From Candidatus Nanopelagicales bacterium (GTDB lineage Bacteria > Actinomycetota > Actinomycetes > S36-B12 > CAIYMF01), in assembly GCA_025456065.1 (NCBI GenBank), contig JALOLH010000014.1, positions 1 to 32,779 of the forward strand: a stretch of 32,779 nt of DNA. The letters are read 5' to 3'. The notes beneath the pieces were generated by a model. The model saw nothing but the letters and a program-made list of their open reading frames with translations, had not been told where the DNA came from and did no database searches. Of the stretch, positions 25,820 to 32,779 are shown piece by piece. How positions within the stretch are numbered: the first letter of the stretch is position 1; every line of letters starts with the position of its first letter. The position numbers and the translations under genes were made by a program.

Positions 25820-27451
25820 TCAGGCGTCGGTGACCACCTGGAGCGTGGCCAGCGTGGGGTCGGCCGCGTAGGCGATGCGGGTGCCGGCAGCCATCGCCGT
25901 GTCCAGGGCGCGCAAGGTGCGCCCGGTGACCTCCTCGCCGGGCACGAGCACGGGCACGCCCGGCGGATAGGGCGCGACCAGCTCGGCGCTCACCCGACCG
26001 ATGGCCGCCGCGCGGGGCACCGTCTCGGAGTCGGCGAAGAACGCCTGCCGGGGGGTGAGCCGCTGCGGGGGCAGCGCCGCCTGCCCCGTTCCCACCTGCC
26101 CCGCCCCCTCCGCCTGCCCCGCCCCCTCCGCCTGCCCCGGCCCTGGCTGCCACGCCTCCTGTGCCTCCCCCGCCGCCTCCGCCTGCCACGCCAGCTCCGC
26201 CTGCGCCTCCGCCCGCCTCGCCTGCCCGGCCGCCCGTGTCATCCCAGCGGCAGGTGGATCACCGCTGGGATGACACGGGGGGCGCTCGGCGGCCGCGAGG
26301 ATGCCGGCGACGAGGCGGTCCAGCGTCGTCGCGTCGTCGACGAGCCCGACCTGGGCGACGAGCGTGTGCCGGTCGGCCATCTCGACCGGCATGCCGGCGT
26401 CGACCAGCGCCCGCTCCAGGTCGAGCCCGTCCACCCCGGACCGGTGCAGGTGCACGACGAGCTTCAGTGGATCGAACCGGCCCGCCGGGTGGTCCTCCGG
26501 TCCGGGGACGTCCAGGCCCGCGGCGCGCAGTTTGGCGCGGGCGGCTGCGACCAGGGCAGTGGTCCTGGCCAGCGCAGCCGCACCGGCCGCGCTGCCCAGG
26601 AACGCCCGCGACGCGTCGATGCTGGCCAGGATCGCCGCTGACGGGCTCGTCGTGTGGGTCGCGTCGAATGCCCGCTCCAGGCGGTCCGCATCGAGCCGTT
26701 CGGTCCGCGCGAGCAGCAGTGACGCCTGGCTGAACGCCGGCAGCCCCTTGTGGGCGCTGGTGACCATGGCGTCGGCCCCCAGGGCCAGGGCGTGCGGCGG
26801 GAGGTCCTCGACGAAGCCCAGATGCGCACCCCAGGCCTGGTCGACGACCACCGCGACCCCGGCGGCGTGCGCCGCCGCGATGATGGCGGCCAGGTCCGAC
26901 CGCGTCCCCTGGTAGCTGGGATCGGTCAGCAGCAGCGCGGCCGCGCGCGGGTGCGCCGCCAGCGCCTCCTGGACCGCGAACACCGGGACGCCGAGCGGCG
27001 TGCCCGTCCCGGGATCGGCCTGCACGGGGAGCCAGACCGGCCGCAGGTCGGCCAGCACCAGTCCGCTCAGCACGCTGCGGTGGGCGTTGCGGGCGACCAG
27101 CACCTCGTCCCCCGGCCGCCCGACGGCCAGGCAGAGGACCTGGTTCGTGTGGGTCGTCCCCGCGGTGGAGAAACGGGCGACGTCGGCTCCCCAGAGGCCG
27201 GCAGCCCGGCGCTCGGCCTCGCGCAGTACACCGGCGCGCAGCTGCATCGTGTCAGCACCGCCGTGGAGGGGCACGTCGGCGTCGAGCAGCCGCCCGAGCG
27301 ACGCGTCCAGCCCGGCCGCCCGGCGCTTGTGGCCCGGGATCGTGAACGGCGCCACGTCGGCCTCGGCGAACCGGCGCCACGCTGCGAAGAGCGGGGCATC
27401 GGCCAGCCACTCGGCCTCGGTCGTCGCGGCCCTCGTCGCGTCGGTCATCAC
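25820..27451 (-). CDS. Orn/Lys/Arg decarboxylase family PLP enzyme with a low-complexity insert
   Basis: Fold-type I PLP enzyme of 543 residues. The large domain (about 20-300) has TIPGHKR, HGGADTMQL, AHRSVLSGL, DPSYQGTRSDL, VDQAWGAHLGF and the Schiff-base Lys235 in SAHKGLPAFSQ; the C-terminal domain (about 460-543) has LTPRQAFFADSETVP and APYPPGVPVLVPGEEVTG. These match SpeA/YaaO-type decarboxylases (about 480-490), making lysine, ornithine or arginine decarboxylation likely but not certain. Residues about 391-459 are an extra segment: a palindrome-encoded peptide then an Ala/Gly/Gln/Glu-rich stretch. GTG 27451 is preceded by CAGGAT at 7 nt; ATG 27448 is adjacent. Divergent from the cDPG synthetase gene. 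Confidence 0.9.
   Translation of the reverse strand: MMTDATRAATTEAEWLADAPLFAAWRRFAEADVAPFTIPGHKRRAAGLDASLGRLLDADVPLHGGADTMQLRAGVLREAERRAAGLWGADVARFSTAGTTHTNQVLCLAVGRPGDEVLVARNAHRSVLSGLVLADLRPVWLPVQADPGTGTPLGVPVFAVQEALAAHPRAAALLLTDPSYQGTRSDLAAIIAAAHAAGVAVVVDQAWGAHLGFVEDLPPHALALGADAMVTSAHKGLPAFSQASLLLARTERLDADRLERAFDATHTTSPSAAILASIDASRAFLGSAAGAAALARTTALVAAARAKLRAAGLDVPGPEDHPAGRFDPLKLVVHLHRSGVDGLDLERALVDAGMPVEMADRHTLVAQVGLVDDATTLDRLVAGILAAAERPPCHPSGDPPAAGMTRAAGQARRAEAQAELAWQAEAAGEAQEAWQPGPGQAEGAGQAEGAGQVGTGQAALPPQRLTPRQAFFADSETVPRAAAIGRVSAELVAPYPPGVPVLVPGEEVTGRTLRALDTAMAAGTRIAYAADPTLATLQVVTDA
26041..26230. repeat. C/T-rich low-complexity stretch inside the decarboxylase gene
   Basis: Irregular repeats of CCGCCTGCCCCGCCCCCT type on the plus strand, encoding GQAEGAG-like units in the minus-strand gene. 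Together with the palindrome next to it this makes the interdomain insert. Confidence 0.75.
26233..26279. repeat. perfect palindromic element, 18-bp arms, in the decarboxylase gene
   Basis: CCCGTGTCATCCCAGCGG (26233-26250) and its exact reverse complement (26262-26279), 11-nt loop. It is in frame and encodes HPSGDPPAAGMTR-like residues between two conserved domains. Its size and perfect symmetry fit a dispersed palindromic repeat rather than protein-coding constraint. Confidence 0.93.
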
Positions 27452-27458
27452 GGCCACC

Positions 27459-27464
27459 ATCCTG
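27459..27464 (-). promoter_or_regulatory. -10 element of a probable leaderless promoter (decarboxylase gene)
   Basis: CAGGAT on the minus strand, 7 nt before GTG 27451. This spacing favours GTG 27451 over ATG 27448. Confidence 0.4.
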
Positions 27465-27783
27465 CCGGTGCCACCCCACGGCGGTGCCGCCTGAGCGGCG
27501 CCGACCTCGCGCGTGCCCGGGCGGGCCGGCGCGGCCAGTGCGGCGCGGGAGGTCCCCGCGGCCGCGCGGCCCTGCGATCTCGAGGTCCCCCCTGGGCCTC
27601 CCGCACCGTGTGGCGGCCCGCGCCTCGCCGGCGCCGCGCGCGCACCCGAACTGAGCGGGCGTCGCGCACCCGGCGTGGGCGGGGCGCCGCGCGTGCGGTC
27701 CCCGCTGGCCTCGCGTCCGGGCGACCGGCGGATCGCGGGGCTGGGGAGTCGCCCCGGGCGCCCATCGGGGGAGCGGCCCGGGC
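27465..27783. other. divergent intergenic region, no gene seen
   Basis: About 319 bp of very GC-rich sequence between the two divergent promoters. No coding frame with supporting signals and no clear operator dyad was found. Any regulatory content cannot be told from sequence alone. Confidence 0.5.
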
Positions 27784-27789
27784 GAGAAT
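27784..27789 (+). promoter_or_regulatory. -10 element of a probable leaderless promoter (cDPG synthetase gene)
   Basis: GAGAAT ends 7 nt before ATG 27797. No ribosome binding site lies between the element and the start codon. Confidence 0.5.
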
Positions 27790-27796
27790 GGCGGCC

Positions 27797-29128
27797 ATGC
27801 GTCGAGTCGTCATCATGGGTGCCGGTGGTCGGGACTTCCACGTCTTCGCGACGGTCTTCCGCGATGACCCCGCTGCCTGCGTGGTGGCGTTCACGGCCAC
27901 GCAGATCCCAGGCATCGACGACCGGACCTACCCCGCGTCCCTGGCCGGTCCGCAGTACCCCGACGGCATCCCGATCGTGCCGGAGGATCGGCTGGTCGCG
28001 CTCGTGCGCGAGCAGGGCATCGACGAGGTGGTGTTCGCGTACTCCGACGTGGCACACGTCGAGGTGATGCACGCGGCGTCCGTCGCGCTCGCCGCCGGTG
28101 CCGACTTCCGCCTCTGCGGCCCGGACGCCACCATGCTGCGCAGCACGAAGCCGGTCATCGCGATCGGCGCGGTGCGCACCGGCTGCGGGAAGAGCCAGAC
28201 GACGCGCGCGGTGGGGCAGCTGCTGCTCGACGCCGGGCTGCGGGTGGCGCTGATCCGCCATCCCATGCCCTACGGCGACCTCGAGGCCATGCGCGTCCAG
28301 CGCTTCGCGACGCTGGCCGACATCGACGCCAGCGATCCCACGGTGGAGGAGCGCGAGGAGTACGAGGCGCCCGTGGCCATGGGCATGGTGATGTACGCGG
28401 GCGTGGACTACGAGGGCATCCTCCGGGCCGCCGAGGCCGAGGCCGACGTGATCGTGTGGGACGGCGGCAACAACGACTTCCCGTTCGTGCGGCCCGACCT
28501 CATGATCACCGTGGTCGACCCGCTGCGCCCTGGGCACGAGTCGGCCTACCACCCGGGCGAGGCGACGCTGCGGATGGCCGATGTCGTCGTGGTGAACAAG
28601 GTGGACTCGGCGCCGGCGCGGGACGTCGAGGCGGTCGTCGCGGCGGTGGGCCGCATGGTGCCCGACGCCGTCGTGATCCGGGCTGAGTCGCCGGTGACCC
28701 TCGAGGGGGACGGCTCCCTGGGCGGCCAGCGCGTGCTCGTCGTCGAGGACGGCCCGACCCTGACCCACGGCGGGATGCCGTTCGGCGCCGGCACGGTGGC
28801 GGCCCGGGCGGCCGGGGCCACCGACATCGTGGACCCACGGGGGTACGCCGTCGGCTCGATCGCGGACACCTACGCGAAGTACCCGGGCACCGGTGCCGTG
28901 CTGCCCGCGATGGGCTACGGCGCCGACCAGCTCGCCGACCTCGCCGAGACGATCCGGCGGGCCCCGGTCGACGTCGTCGTCTCGGGCACGCCCATGGATC
29001 TCGGGCGGCTCATCGAGGTCGGCCACCCCATCCGGCGGGCGTCCTACGCGCTGCACGAGGTCGGTGCCCCGACCCTGGCCGACGTGCTCGCCCCGCACCT
29101 CGCGCGCTGGCGGTCGGCAGCCGACTGA
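27797..29128 (+). CDS. cyclic 2,3-diphosphoglycerate synthetase homologue
   Basis: Cytosolic P-loop protein of 443 residues. The N-terminal domain (about 1-115) begins RRVVIMGAGGRDFHVFATVF and has FTATQIPGIDDRTYP; the second domain starts with the ATP-binding loop GAVRTGCGKS (residues 124-133), then VALIRHPMPYGDL, DVIVWDGGNNDFPF, DVVVVNKVDSA. This is the layout of archaeal cDPG synthetase (2,3-DPG + ATP to cyclic DPG), which makes an osmolyte and thermoprotectant; the family is also called COG2403 GTPase-like. In bacteria activity is mostly untested, so another phosphoglycerate-like or nucleotide-dependent reaction is possible. Leaderless start ATG 27797. Stands alone, divergent from the decarboxylase gene. 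Confidence 0.88.
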   Translation: MRRVVIMGAGGRDFHVFATVFRDDPAACVVAFTATQIPGIDDRTYPASLAGPQYPDGIPIVPEDRLVALVREQGIDEVVFAYSDVAHVEVMHAASVALAAGADFRLCGPDATMLRSTKPVIAIGAVRTGCGKSQTTRAVGQLLLDAGLRVALIRHPMPYGDLEAMRVQRFATLADIDASDPTVEEREEYEAPVAMGMVMYAGVDYEGILRAAEAEADVIVWDGGNNDFPFVRPDLMITVVDPLRPGHESAYHPGEATLRMADVVVVNKVDSAPARDVEAVVAAVGRMVPDAVVIRAESPVTLEGDGSLGGQRVLVVEDGPTLTHGGMPFGAGTVAARAAGATDIVDPRGYAVGSIADTYAKYPGTGAVLPAMGYGADQLADLAETIRRAPVDVVVSGTPMDLGRLIEVGHPIRRASYALHEVGAPTLADVLAPHLARWRSAAD

Positions 29129-29139
29129 ACCCGCAGCCG

Positions 29140-29251
29140 ACGCAACCACCCCGCGTTCGCTCCGCCGGCGCAACCACCCCGCGTTCGCTCAGCCGACGCA
29201 ACCACCCCGCGTTCGCTCCGCCGGCGCAACCACCCCGCGTTCGCTCCGCCG
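29140..29251. repeat. 28-bp tandem repeat, 4 copies
   Basis: Four head-to-tail units at 29140-29167, 29168-29195, 29196-29223 and 29224-29251 in the gap between the convergent cDPG synthetase and ABC permease genes. Core CGCAACCACCCCGCGTTCGC; the units differ only at the first base and at position 24. No spacers, so it is not a CRISPR array. Confidence 0.97.
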
Positions 29252-29254
29252 GCG

Positions 29255-29307
29255 CACGTCTGCTCCGCTGCCCCGCGGAGCGGACGTACCCCAGCGGAGC
29301 AGACGTG
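29255..29307. terminator. hairpin with competing inner stem between convergent genes
   Basis: Outer inverted repeat, arms 29255-29270 and 29292-29307 (16 bp), loop 21 nt. The loop holds GCGGAGC (29275-29281), which can pair instead with GCTCCGC (29262-29268); on RNA this inner stem extends to 11 bp with one G-U pair. The two folds exclude each other. Position suggests a bidirectional terminator. Confidence 0.6.
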
Positions 29308-29371
29308 GCGGAGGAGCCACGCCCTACCCTCGTGCCGCCGGGGCGGGGCACCGCGGGGCGGGGCGGGGCAC

Positions 29372-30430
29372 CTACTCCACGTCGCGGCGCAGGAACGCGA
29401 GCAGGCTGACGAGCACCGCGACGAGGACCAGTCCGGACAGCCAGGCGATCGCCCGGGTGTCGGTGATGAAGATCGTCCCCGGCTCGACGTCGGGGGCCAG
29501 CGGGGCCGCGGCGTACGTGACGGGGTTGCGGTCGACCCGCCAGCGGATCCCGCCCTCCAGCCACGCGGCGAGGTTCGTCTGGACCAGCCACTGCGAGCCC
29601 CAGGCCCACAGGCCCTGCACGATGCTCTCGACGATGGCGACGAACCCGATCGCCGCACCGATCGCCCAGCCCGTGCTGCGGGTCAGCATGGCCAGGCCAT
29701 AGCCCCCGGCGGCGGCCAGCGCGGCCAGCGGCAGCCAGCGCACGGCGAGCTGCGCGCCGTCGGCGACCGAGACGGGCAGCCACTGCTGTCCGAGCACCGG
29801 CAGCGCGTCGGCGGCCAGGCCGTGCACCGAGCCGATCGCCGCTCCGAACCCGACCGCCAGCCCGCCCAGCCAGGCCATGACCAGGGCACCGACGACCATC
29901 GCCACCACGAGCCGCACGAGGAACACCCGCAGGCGTCGCGGCTCCCAGCTGAGCAGCAGGCCCATGGTCCGCGCGCCCCAGTCCGCCCCGCCGGCGGACG
30001 CGGCGAGCATGATCGCCACGAGTGCGCCCACGCCGCCGGCGAACATCAGCAGCCCCTCGAAGGCGCCCTGGTCGAAGGGGCGCTCGGGCAGGGTCCAGAT
30101 CGCGTTGTCGACGATCTCCTGCTCCGTCGGCCGCCAGCACGCGTTCGGCTTCTCCGACTCCGGGATCGCGGGGTCGGCCAGGCACTGCTCGTAGAACTGC
30201 TGCTGCTCGGCGCGGAACCGCTCGGTGGCCGCGCCGATGTCCGCGGCGCTGATGGCCGCGGTGGTCAGCCACAGGACGGCGCCGACGCCGACCACGGCCA
30301 AGGTGGCCAGGGCGGTCATCCAGACGAGCGCGCGCCGGGAGGTGGCCCGGCGGACCTCGGAGCGGACCAGGCCGCGCAGCCGCGGGGCCGGGGTCGCCCG
30401 GTTGGTGCCGGTGCCGGTCGAGGTGCTCAC
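29372..30430 (-). CDS. ABC transporter permease (ABC-2 type)
   Basis: Membrane subunit of 352 residues with about six hydrophobic segments; the first (LVWMTALATLAVVGVGAVLW) is followed by a roughly 85-residue extracytoplasmic loop with two Cys (EQCLADP, NACWRPT), and the remaining five cluster in the C-terminal two thirds. The GTG start at 30430 overlaps the ATPase stop by 4 bp (GTGA), so it is coupled to the ATPase. Together they form a minimal exporter of one ATPase and one permease. Substrate unknown; such actinobacterial pairs often confer resistance to antimicrobial peptides or export lipids. Confidence 0.88.
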   Translation of the reverse strand: MSTSTGTGTNRATPAPRLRGLVRSEVRRATSRRALVWMTALATLAVVGVGAVLWLTTAAISAADIGAATERFRAEQQQFYEQCLADPAIPESEKPNACWRPTEQEIVDNAIWTLPERPFDQGAFEGLLMFAGGVGALVAIMLAASAGGADWGARTMGLLLSWEPRRLRVFLVRLVVAMVVGALVMAWLGGLAVGFGAAIGSVHGLAADALPVLGQQWLPVSVADGAQLAVRWLPLAALAAAGGYGLAMLTRSTGWAIGAAIGFVAIVESIVQGLWAWGSQWLVQTNLAAWLEGGIRWRVDRNPVTYAAAPLAPDVEPGTIFITDTRAIAWLSGLVLVAVLVSLLAFLRRDVE

Positions 30431-31359
30431 GCGGTCGCCTCCCCCTCGGCGGTCAGGTCCAGGAAGGCACGCTCGAGGTCGGGCCGGACCGCGGTCAGCT
30501 CGGACGCCCAGATGCCCGCGGCGCCGAGCAGGGCGTTGACCCGCGCCCCGTCGTCGGCGGCGACGACCAGGCCGTTCGGCGGCGCCGGCGTCGCACCGAA
30601 GCCACCCTCGGCGAGGACGCCGGCCGCCCGCGCCACCTCGTCGGCGTCACGCAGCCCCACGCGCAGCTGCCCCTCGCCGCCGGCCATCGCCAGCACCTCG
30701 GCCACGTCCCCGGTGGCCACGAGCTGCCCGCGGCGCAGGATCGTCACGGCGTCGCACACCGCTGCCACCTCGGCGAGCAGATGACTGGAGAGGAACACCG
30801 TGGTCCGACCGTCCGACCCGAGGGCCCGGATGAGCTCACGCACCTCCACCATGCCGGCTGGGTCCAGGCCGTTCGTCGGCTCGTCGAGGATCAGCAGCTC
30901 GGGCGACTTCAGCATCGCGGCGGCGATCGCCAGCCGCTGGCGCATGCCCAGCGAGTAGCCCTTGACCCGGTCGTCGGCCCGCTCGCGCAGCCCCACGAAC
31001 TCGAGGAGCTCGTCGACGCGCGTGGTCGGCAGGTCGGCCAGCGTCGCCAGGATCTGCAGGTTCCGCCGACCGGAGAAGGCCGGGAACAGCTGTGGGGACT
31101 CGACCAGCGCCCCGACCGATCCGGCCACCCGCGCCAGCTCGTGGGGGACCTCGGCGCCGAGCACCCGAACCTCGCCGGCGTCGGCGGCGACCAGGCCCAG
31201 CAGGATGCGGATCGTCGTGGTCTTGCCCGACCCGTTCGGCCCGAGGAACCCGTGGACCCCGCCCCGCGGCACCGCGAGCGTGAGCCCGTCGACGGCGATG
31301 GTGTGCCCGCTGCGCACGCCCGAGTAGGTCTTGCGCACCCCCGCGAGCTCGATGACCAC
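30427..31359 (-). CDS. ABC transporter ATP-binding protein
   Basis: Nucleotide-binding subunit of 310 residues. Walker A GPNGSGKT at residues 40-47, ABC signature-like YSLGMRQRL (in place of LSGGQ), Walker B LLILDEPTNGLDP, and the H-loop SSHLL. A C-terminal ~80-residue extension (about 230-310) is typical of drug/peptide exporters of the CcmA class. The frame extends further upstream without support; the chosen GTG 31359 is preceded by TACAGT at 6 nt, a leaderless arrangement, and gives a family-normal start VVIELAGVRKTYSG. Upstream lies a tandem-repeat array. Confidence 0.93.
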   Translation of the reverse strand: MVIELAGVRKTYSGVRSGHTIAVDGLTLAVPRGGVHGFLGPNGSGKTTTIRILLGLVAADAGEVRVLGAEVPHELARVAGSVGALVESPQLFPAFSGRRNLQILATLADLPTTRVDELLEFVGLRERADDRVKGYSLGMRQRLAIAAAMLKSPELLILDEPTNGLDPAGMVEVRELIRALGSDGRTTVFLSSHLLAEVAAVCDAVTILRRGQLVATGDVAEVLAMAGGEGQLRVGLRDADEVARAAGVLAEGGFGATPAPPNGLVVAADDGARVNALLGAAGIWASELTAVRPDLERAFLDLTAEGEATA

Positions 31360-31365
31360 ACGCGG

Positions 31366-31371
31366 ACTGTA
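31366..31371 (-). promoter_or_regulatory. -10 element of a probable leaderless promoter (ABC operon)
   Basis: TACAGT on the minus strand, a full TANNNT match, 6 nt before GTG 31359. The -35 region would fall at the edge of the 78-bp repeat array. Confidence 0.55.
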
Positions 31372-31391
31372 GCCCTCGCGCCTTCGGCGCC

Positions 31392-31625
31392 GGGGCGGCG
31401 ACGCATCGCTCCCGATGCCCGCGGGGCAGCCTCGACGGGGCCACCGCCGGGCCGCGCGGGGTCGGGGCTGGGGCGGCGACGCATCGCTCCCGATGCCCGC
31501 GGGGCAGCCTCGACGGGGCGACTGCCGGGCCGCGCGCCTTCGGCGCTGGGGCGGCGACGCAGCGCTCCCGATGCCCGGGCGGCAGCCTCGACGGGGCCAC
31601 CGCCGGGCCGCGCGGGGTCGGGGCT
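31392..31625. repeat. 78-bp tandem repeat, 3 copies, between divergent promoters
   Basis: Units at 31392-31469, 31470-31547 and 31548-31625, each beginning GGGGCGGCGACGCA, with a short variable end (TCGGGGCT or CTTCGGCGCT). 78 is a multiple of three, so long open frames run through it on both strands, but none has other coding support. The 349-bp gap 31360-31708 otherwise holds only the two divergent promoters. Confidence 0.93.
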
Positions 31626-31695
31626 GGTCGTGGCTGCGGCGGGGCGGTCGGGGCCGGGGCCGGTGGTGGTCGGGGGACCCGGCGAGTGACGGGGG

Positions 31696-31701
31696 TAGCG
31701 T
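31696..31701 (+). promoter_or_regulatory. -10 element of a probable leaderless promoter (IlvG-like gene)
   Basis: TAGCGT ends 7 nt before ATG 31709. It is the same hexamer and spacing as at the EamA gene. Confidence 0.5.
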
Positions 31702-31708
31702 GCGGGCC

Positions 31709-32779
31709 ATGGCAACCCAGGAAGCGGCATCCCCGGCGCCGGCGGGCAGCGCGCCCGAGCTCGTCCACGGCGGCCAGCACGTCGTCGACGCAGCCCTCGC
31801 GGCGGGCGTCACGACCATGTTCACGCTGTCCGGCGCACACATCTTCCCGCTCTACGACGCGGCCGTGGGCGGCAAGGCCGGGGTGTCGGCCGCGGCGGAC
31901 CGCAAGGCCGCCGAGGAGACCGGACCGATGCGCCTGGTGGACACCCGCCACGAGCAGACGGCCGCCTTCGCGGCCGAGGGCCTCGGCAAGCTCACCCGCA
32001 CCCCGGGCTTCGCGGCGCTCACCGCCGGCCCTGGCGTGACGAACGGCGTGAGCGCCATCGCGAGCGCCCGCTTCAACGGCTCGCCGATGGTCGTGCTGGG
32101 GGGCCGCTCCCCGGACATGCGGTGGGGCTCCGGCGCGCTGCAGGAGCTCGACCACCCGCCGATCGTCAGCACCATCACGAAGGCGGCCTGGACCGTCCAC
32201 GACGCGGGGGAGGTCCGCGCCGAGGCCGATCGGGCCTTCGCCCTGGCGAAGTGCGTGCACATGGGCCCGGTCTTCTTCGACATCCCGATCGACGTGATCT
32301 TCAACGCCGCCCCGCGGGTGGAGCGGCCCGCTCCGGTGATCGACCACGGCGCGGAACCCGACCCCGAGGTCCTCGACCACGCGCGCGCGCTGCTCGACGG
32401 CGCGGCGCACCCGGTGCTCATCCTGGGCGGTGGGGTGTGGATGGCCGACGCGGTCGAGCAGGCCCGGGCGCTCGTGGCCGGTCGGGGCATCCCCGTGATC
32501 GCCAACGGCATGGGCCGGGGCGTCATCCCCGCCGGGGATCGGCACCTGGTCACCCGGGCCCGCGGGGCGGCCCTCAAGGACGCCGACGTCGTGGTGGTCG
32601 TGGGGACGCCGCTGGACTTCCGGCTCGCCTTCGGCGTGTTCGGCACCCCGCCGGCGAAGGTGATCCACGTCGTGGACGCCGAGGACCAGCGCTCGTCGGC
32701 GTCGACCGTGGCCGTCACGGTGGTCGGCGACCTGCGGGCCAGCCTCGCCGCCCTGGTCGAGGGCCCGACGGCGGACCCC
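31709..32779 (+). CDS. acetolactate-synthase-like ThDP enzyme, N-terminal 357 residues (runs off window)
   Basis: Thiamine-diphosphate-dependent enzyme resembling mycobacterial IlvG, a catalytic-subunit paralogue of acetolactate synthase (2 pyruvate to acetolactate + CO2). Visible domains: the pyrimidine-binding domain (about 20-190) with FTLSGAHIFPLYD, the catalytic Glu in DTRHEQTAAFAAEG, and ALTAGPGVTNG; and the central domain (about 215-350) with PVLILGGGVW and NGMGRGVIP. The C-terminal PP domain with the ThDP/Mg-binding motif lies outside. The first 18 residues are Ala/Pro-rich and extra. ATG 31709 follows TAGCGT at 7 nt. No ilvN or ilvC is adjacent, so a branched-chain amino-acid role is unproven; oxalyl-CoA or glyoxylate carboligase-type reactions are alternatives. 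Confidence 0.9.
   Translation, partial: MATQEAASPAPAGSAPELVHGGQHVVDAALAAGVTTMFTLSGAHIFPLYDAAVGGKAGVSAAADRKAAEETGPMRLVDTRHEQTAAFAAEGLGKLTRTPGFAALTAGPGVTNGVSAIASARFNGSPMVVLGGRSPDMRWGSGALQELDHPPIVSTITKAAWTVHDAGEVRAEADRAFALAKCVHMGPVFFDIPIDVIFNAAPRVERPAPVIDHGAEPDPEVLDHARALLDGAAHPVLILGGGVWMADAVEQARALVAGRGIPVIANGMGRGVIPAGDRHLVTRARGAALKDADVVVVVGTPLDFRLAFGVFGTPPAKVIHVVDAEDQRSSASTVAVTVVGDLRASLAALVEGPTADP

Noticed and set aside
29140-29307. Possible CRISPR array
   Set aside because: The units are directly adjacent with no spacers, and no cas genes are in the window.
31360-31730. Minus-strand frame with three 26-residue repeats
   Set aside because: Only a translation of the 78-bp array, open in several frames; no ribosome binding site and it overlaps the promoter of the IlvG-like gene.

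Overview
The window is very GC-rich and densely packed, and it reads as a chromosomal segment of a high-GC actinobacterium. Evidence: the gene content (MhuD-like heme oxygenase, FrnE-type DsbA, DUF2505, DUF485/ActP pair, IlvG-type acetolactate synthase homologue), frequent GTG starts, 4-bp ATGA/GTGA gene overlaps, and many genes whose only upstream signal is a -10-like hexamer 6-7 nt before the start codon, as expected for leaderless mRNAs. I cannot name the genus. No tRNA, rRNA, CRISPR array, insertion sequence or phage gene was seen. Both outermost genes run off the window.

Layout. 1-3444 (minus): acetate block, with a DUF485 protein translationally coupled to an ActP-type symporter, two hairpins, then acs (C-terminus outside the window); two CRP-like palindromes lie upstream. 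3815-6199 (minus): SDR dehydrogenase overlapping a DedA protein, and a DUF6544-like secreted or anchored protein. 6539-7749 (plus): TetR-like regulator and DUF1810 protein. 7880-10926 (plus): sphingosine-1-phosphate-lyase-like PLP enzyme coupled to an FGGY kinase, closed by a hairpin. 11081-11966 (plus): two small conserved proteins. 11996-13859 (minus): PAS-GGDEF-GGDEF diguanylate cyclase followed by a MhuD-like monooxygenase. 14067-18303: MFS transporter, EamA transporter, a small Cys peptide coupled to a DsbA/FrnE oxidoreductase, and PhzF. 18328-21835: 2,4-dienoyl-CoA reductase-like flavoenzyme divergent from a YihY/BrkB membrane protein. 21907-25016: lipoprotein, and a kbl-tdh threonine-catabolism operon. 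25305-29128: a second lipoprotein, an Orn/Lys/Arg decarboxylase-family enzyme, and a divergent cyclic-2,3-diphosphoglycerate synthetase homologue. 29372-31359 (minus): two-gene ABC exporter. 31709-end (plus): IlvG-like ThDP enzyme (partial).

Working together: ActP imports acetate for Acs; Tdh and Kbl turn threonine into glycine and acetyl-CoA; the dienoyl-CoA reductase fits fatty-acid oxidation. The kinase/lyase pair probably acts on one phosphorylated intermediate, but its substrate is unknown.

The most unusual signals are structural. Repeats are concentrated in 23.6-31.7 kb: a (Ser-Pro-Ala)12 extension on Tdh, a perfect 18-bp-arm palindrome lying in frame within a decarboxylase gene, an in-frame duplicated 3' end of a lipoprotein gene flanking a minisatellite, a 4 x 28-bp array next to mutually exclusive hairpins, and a 3 x 78-bp array in a divergent promoter region. 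Two further in-gene or intergenic arrays occur at 3.7 and 16.3 kb.
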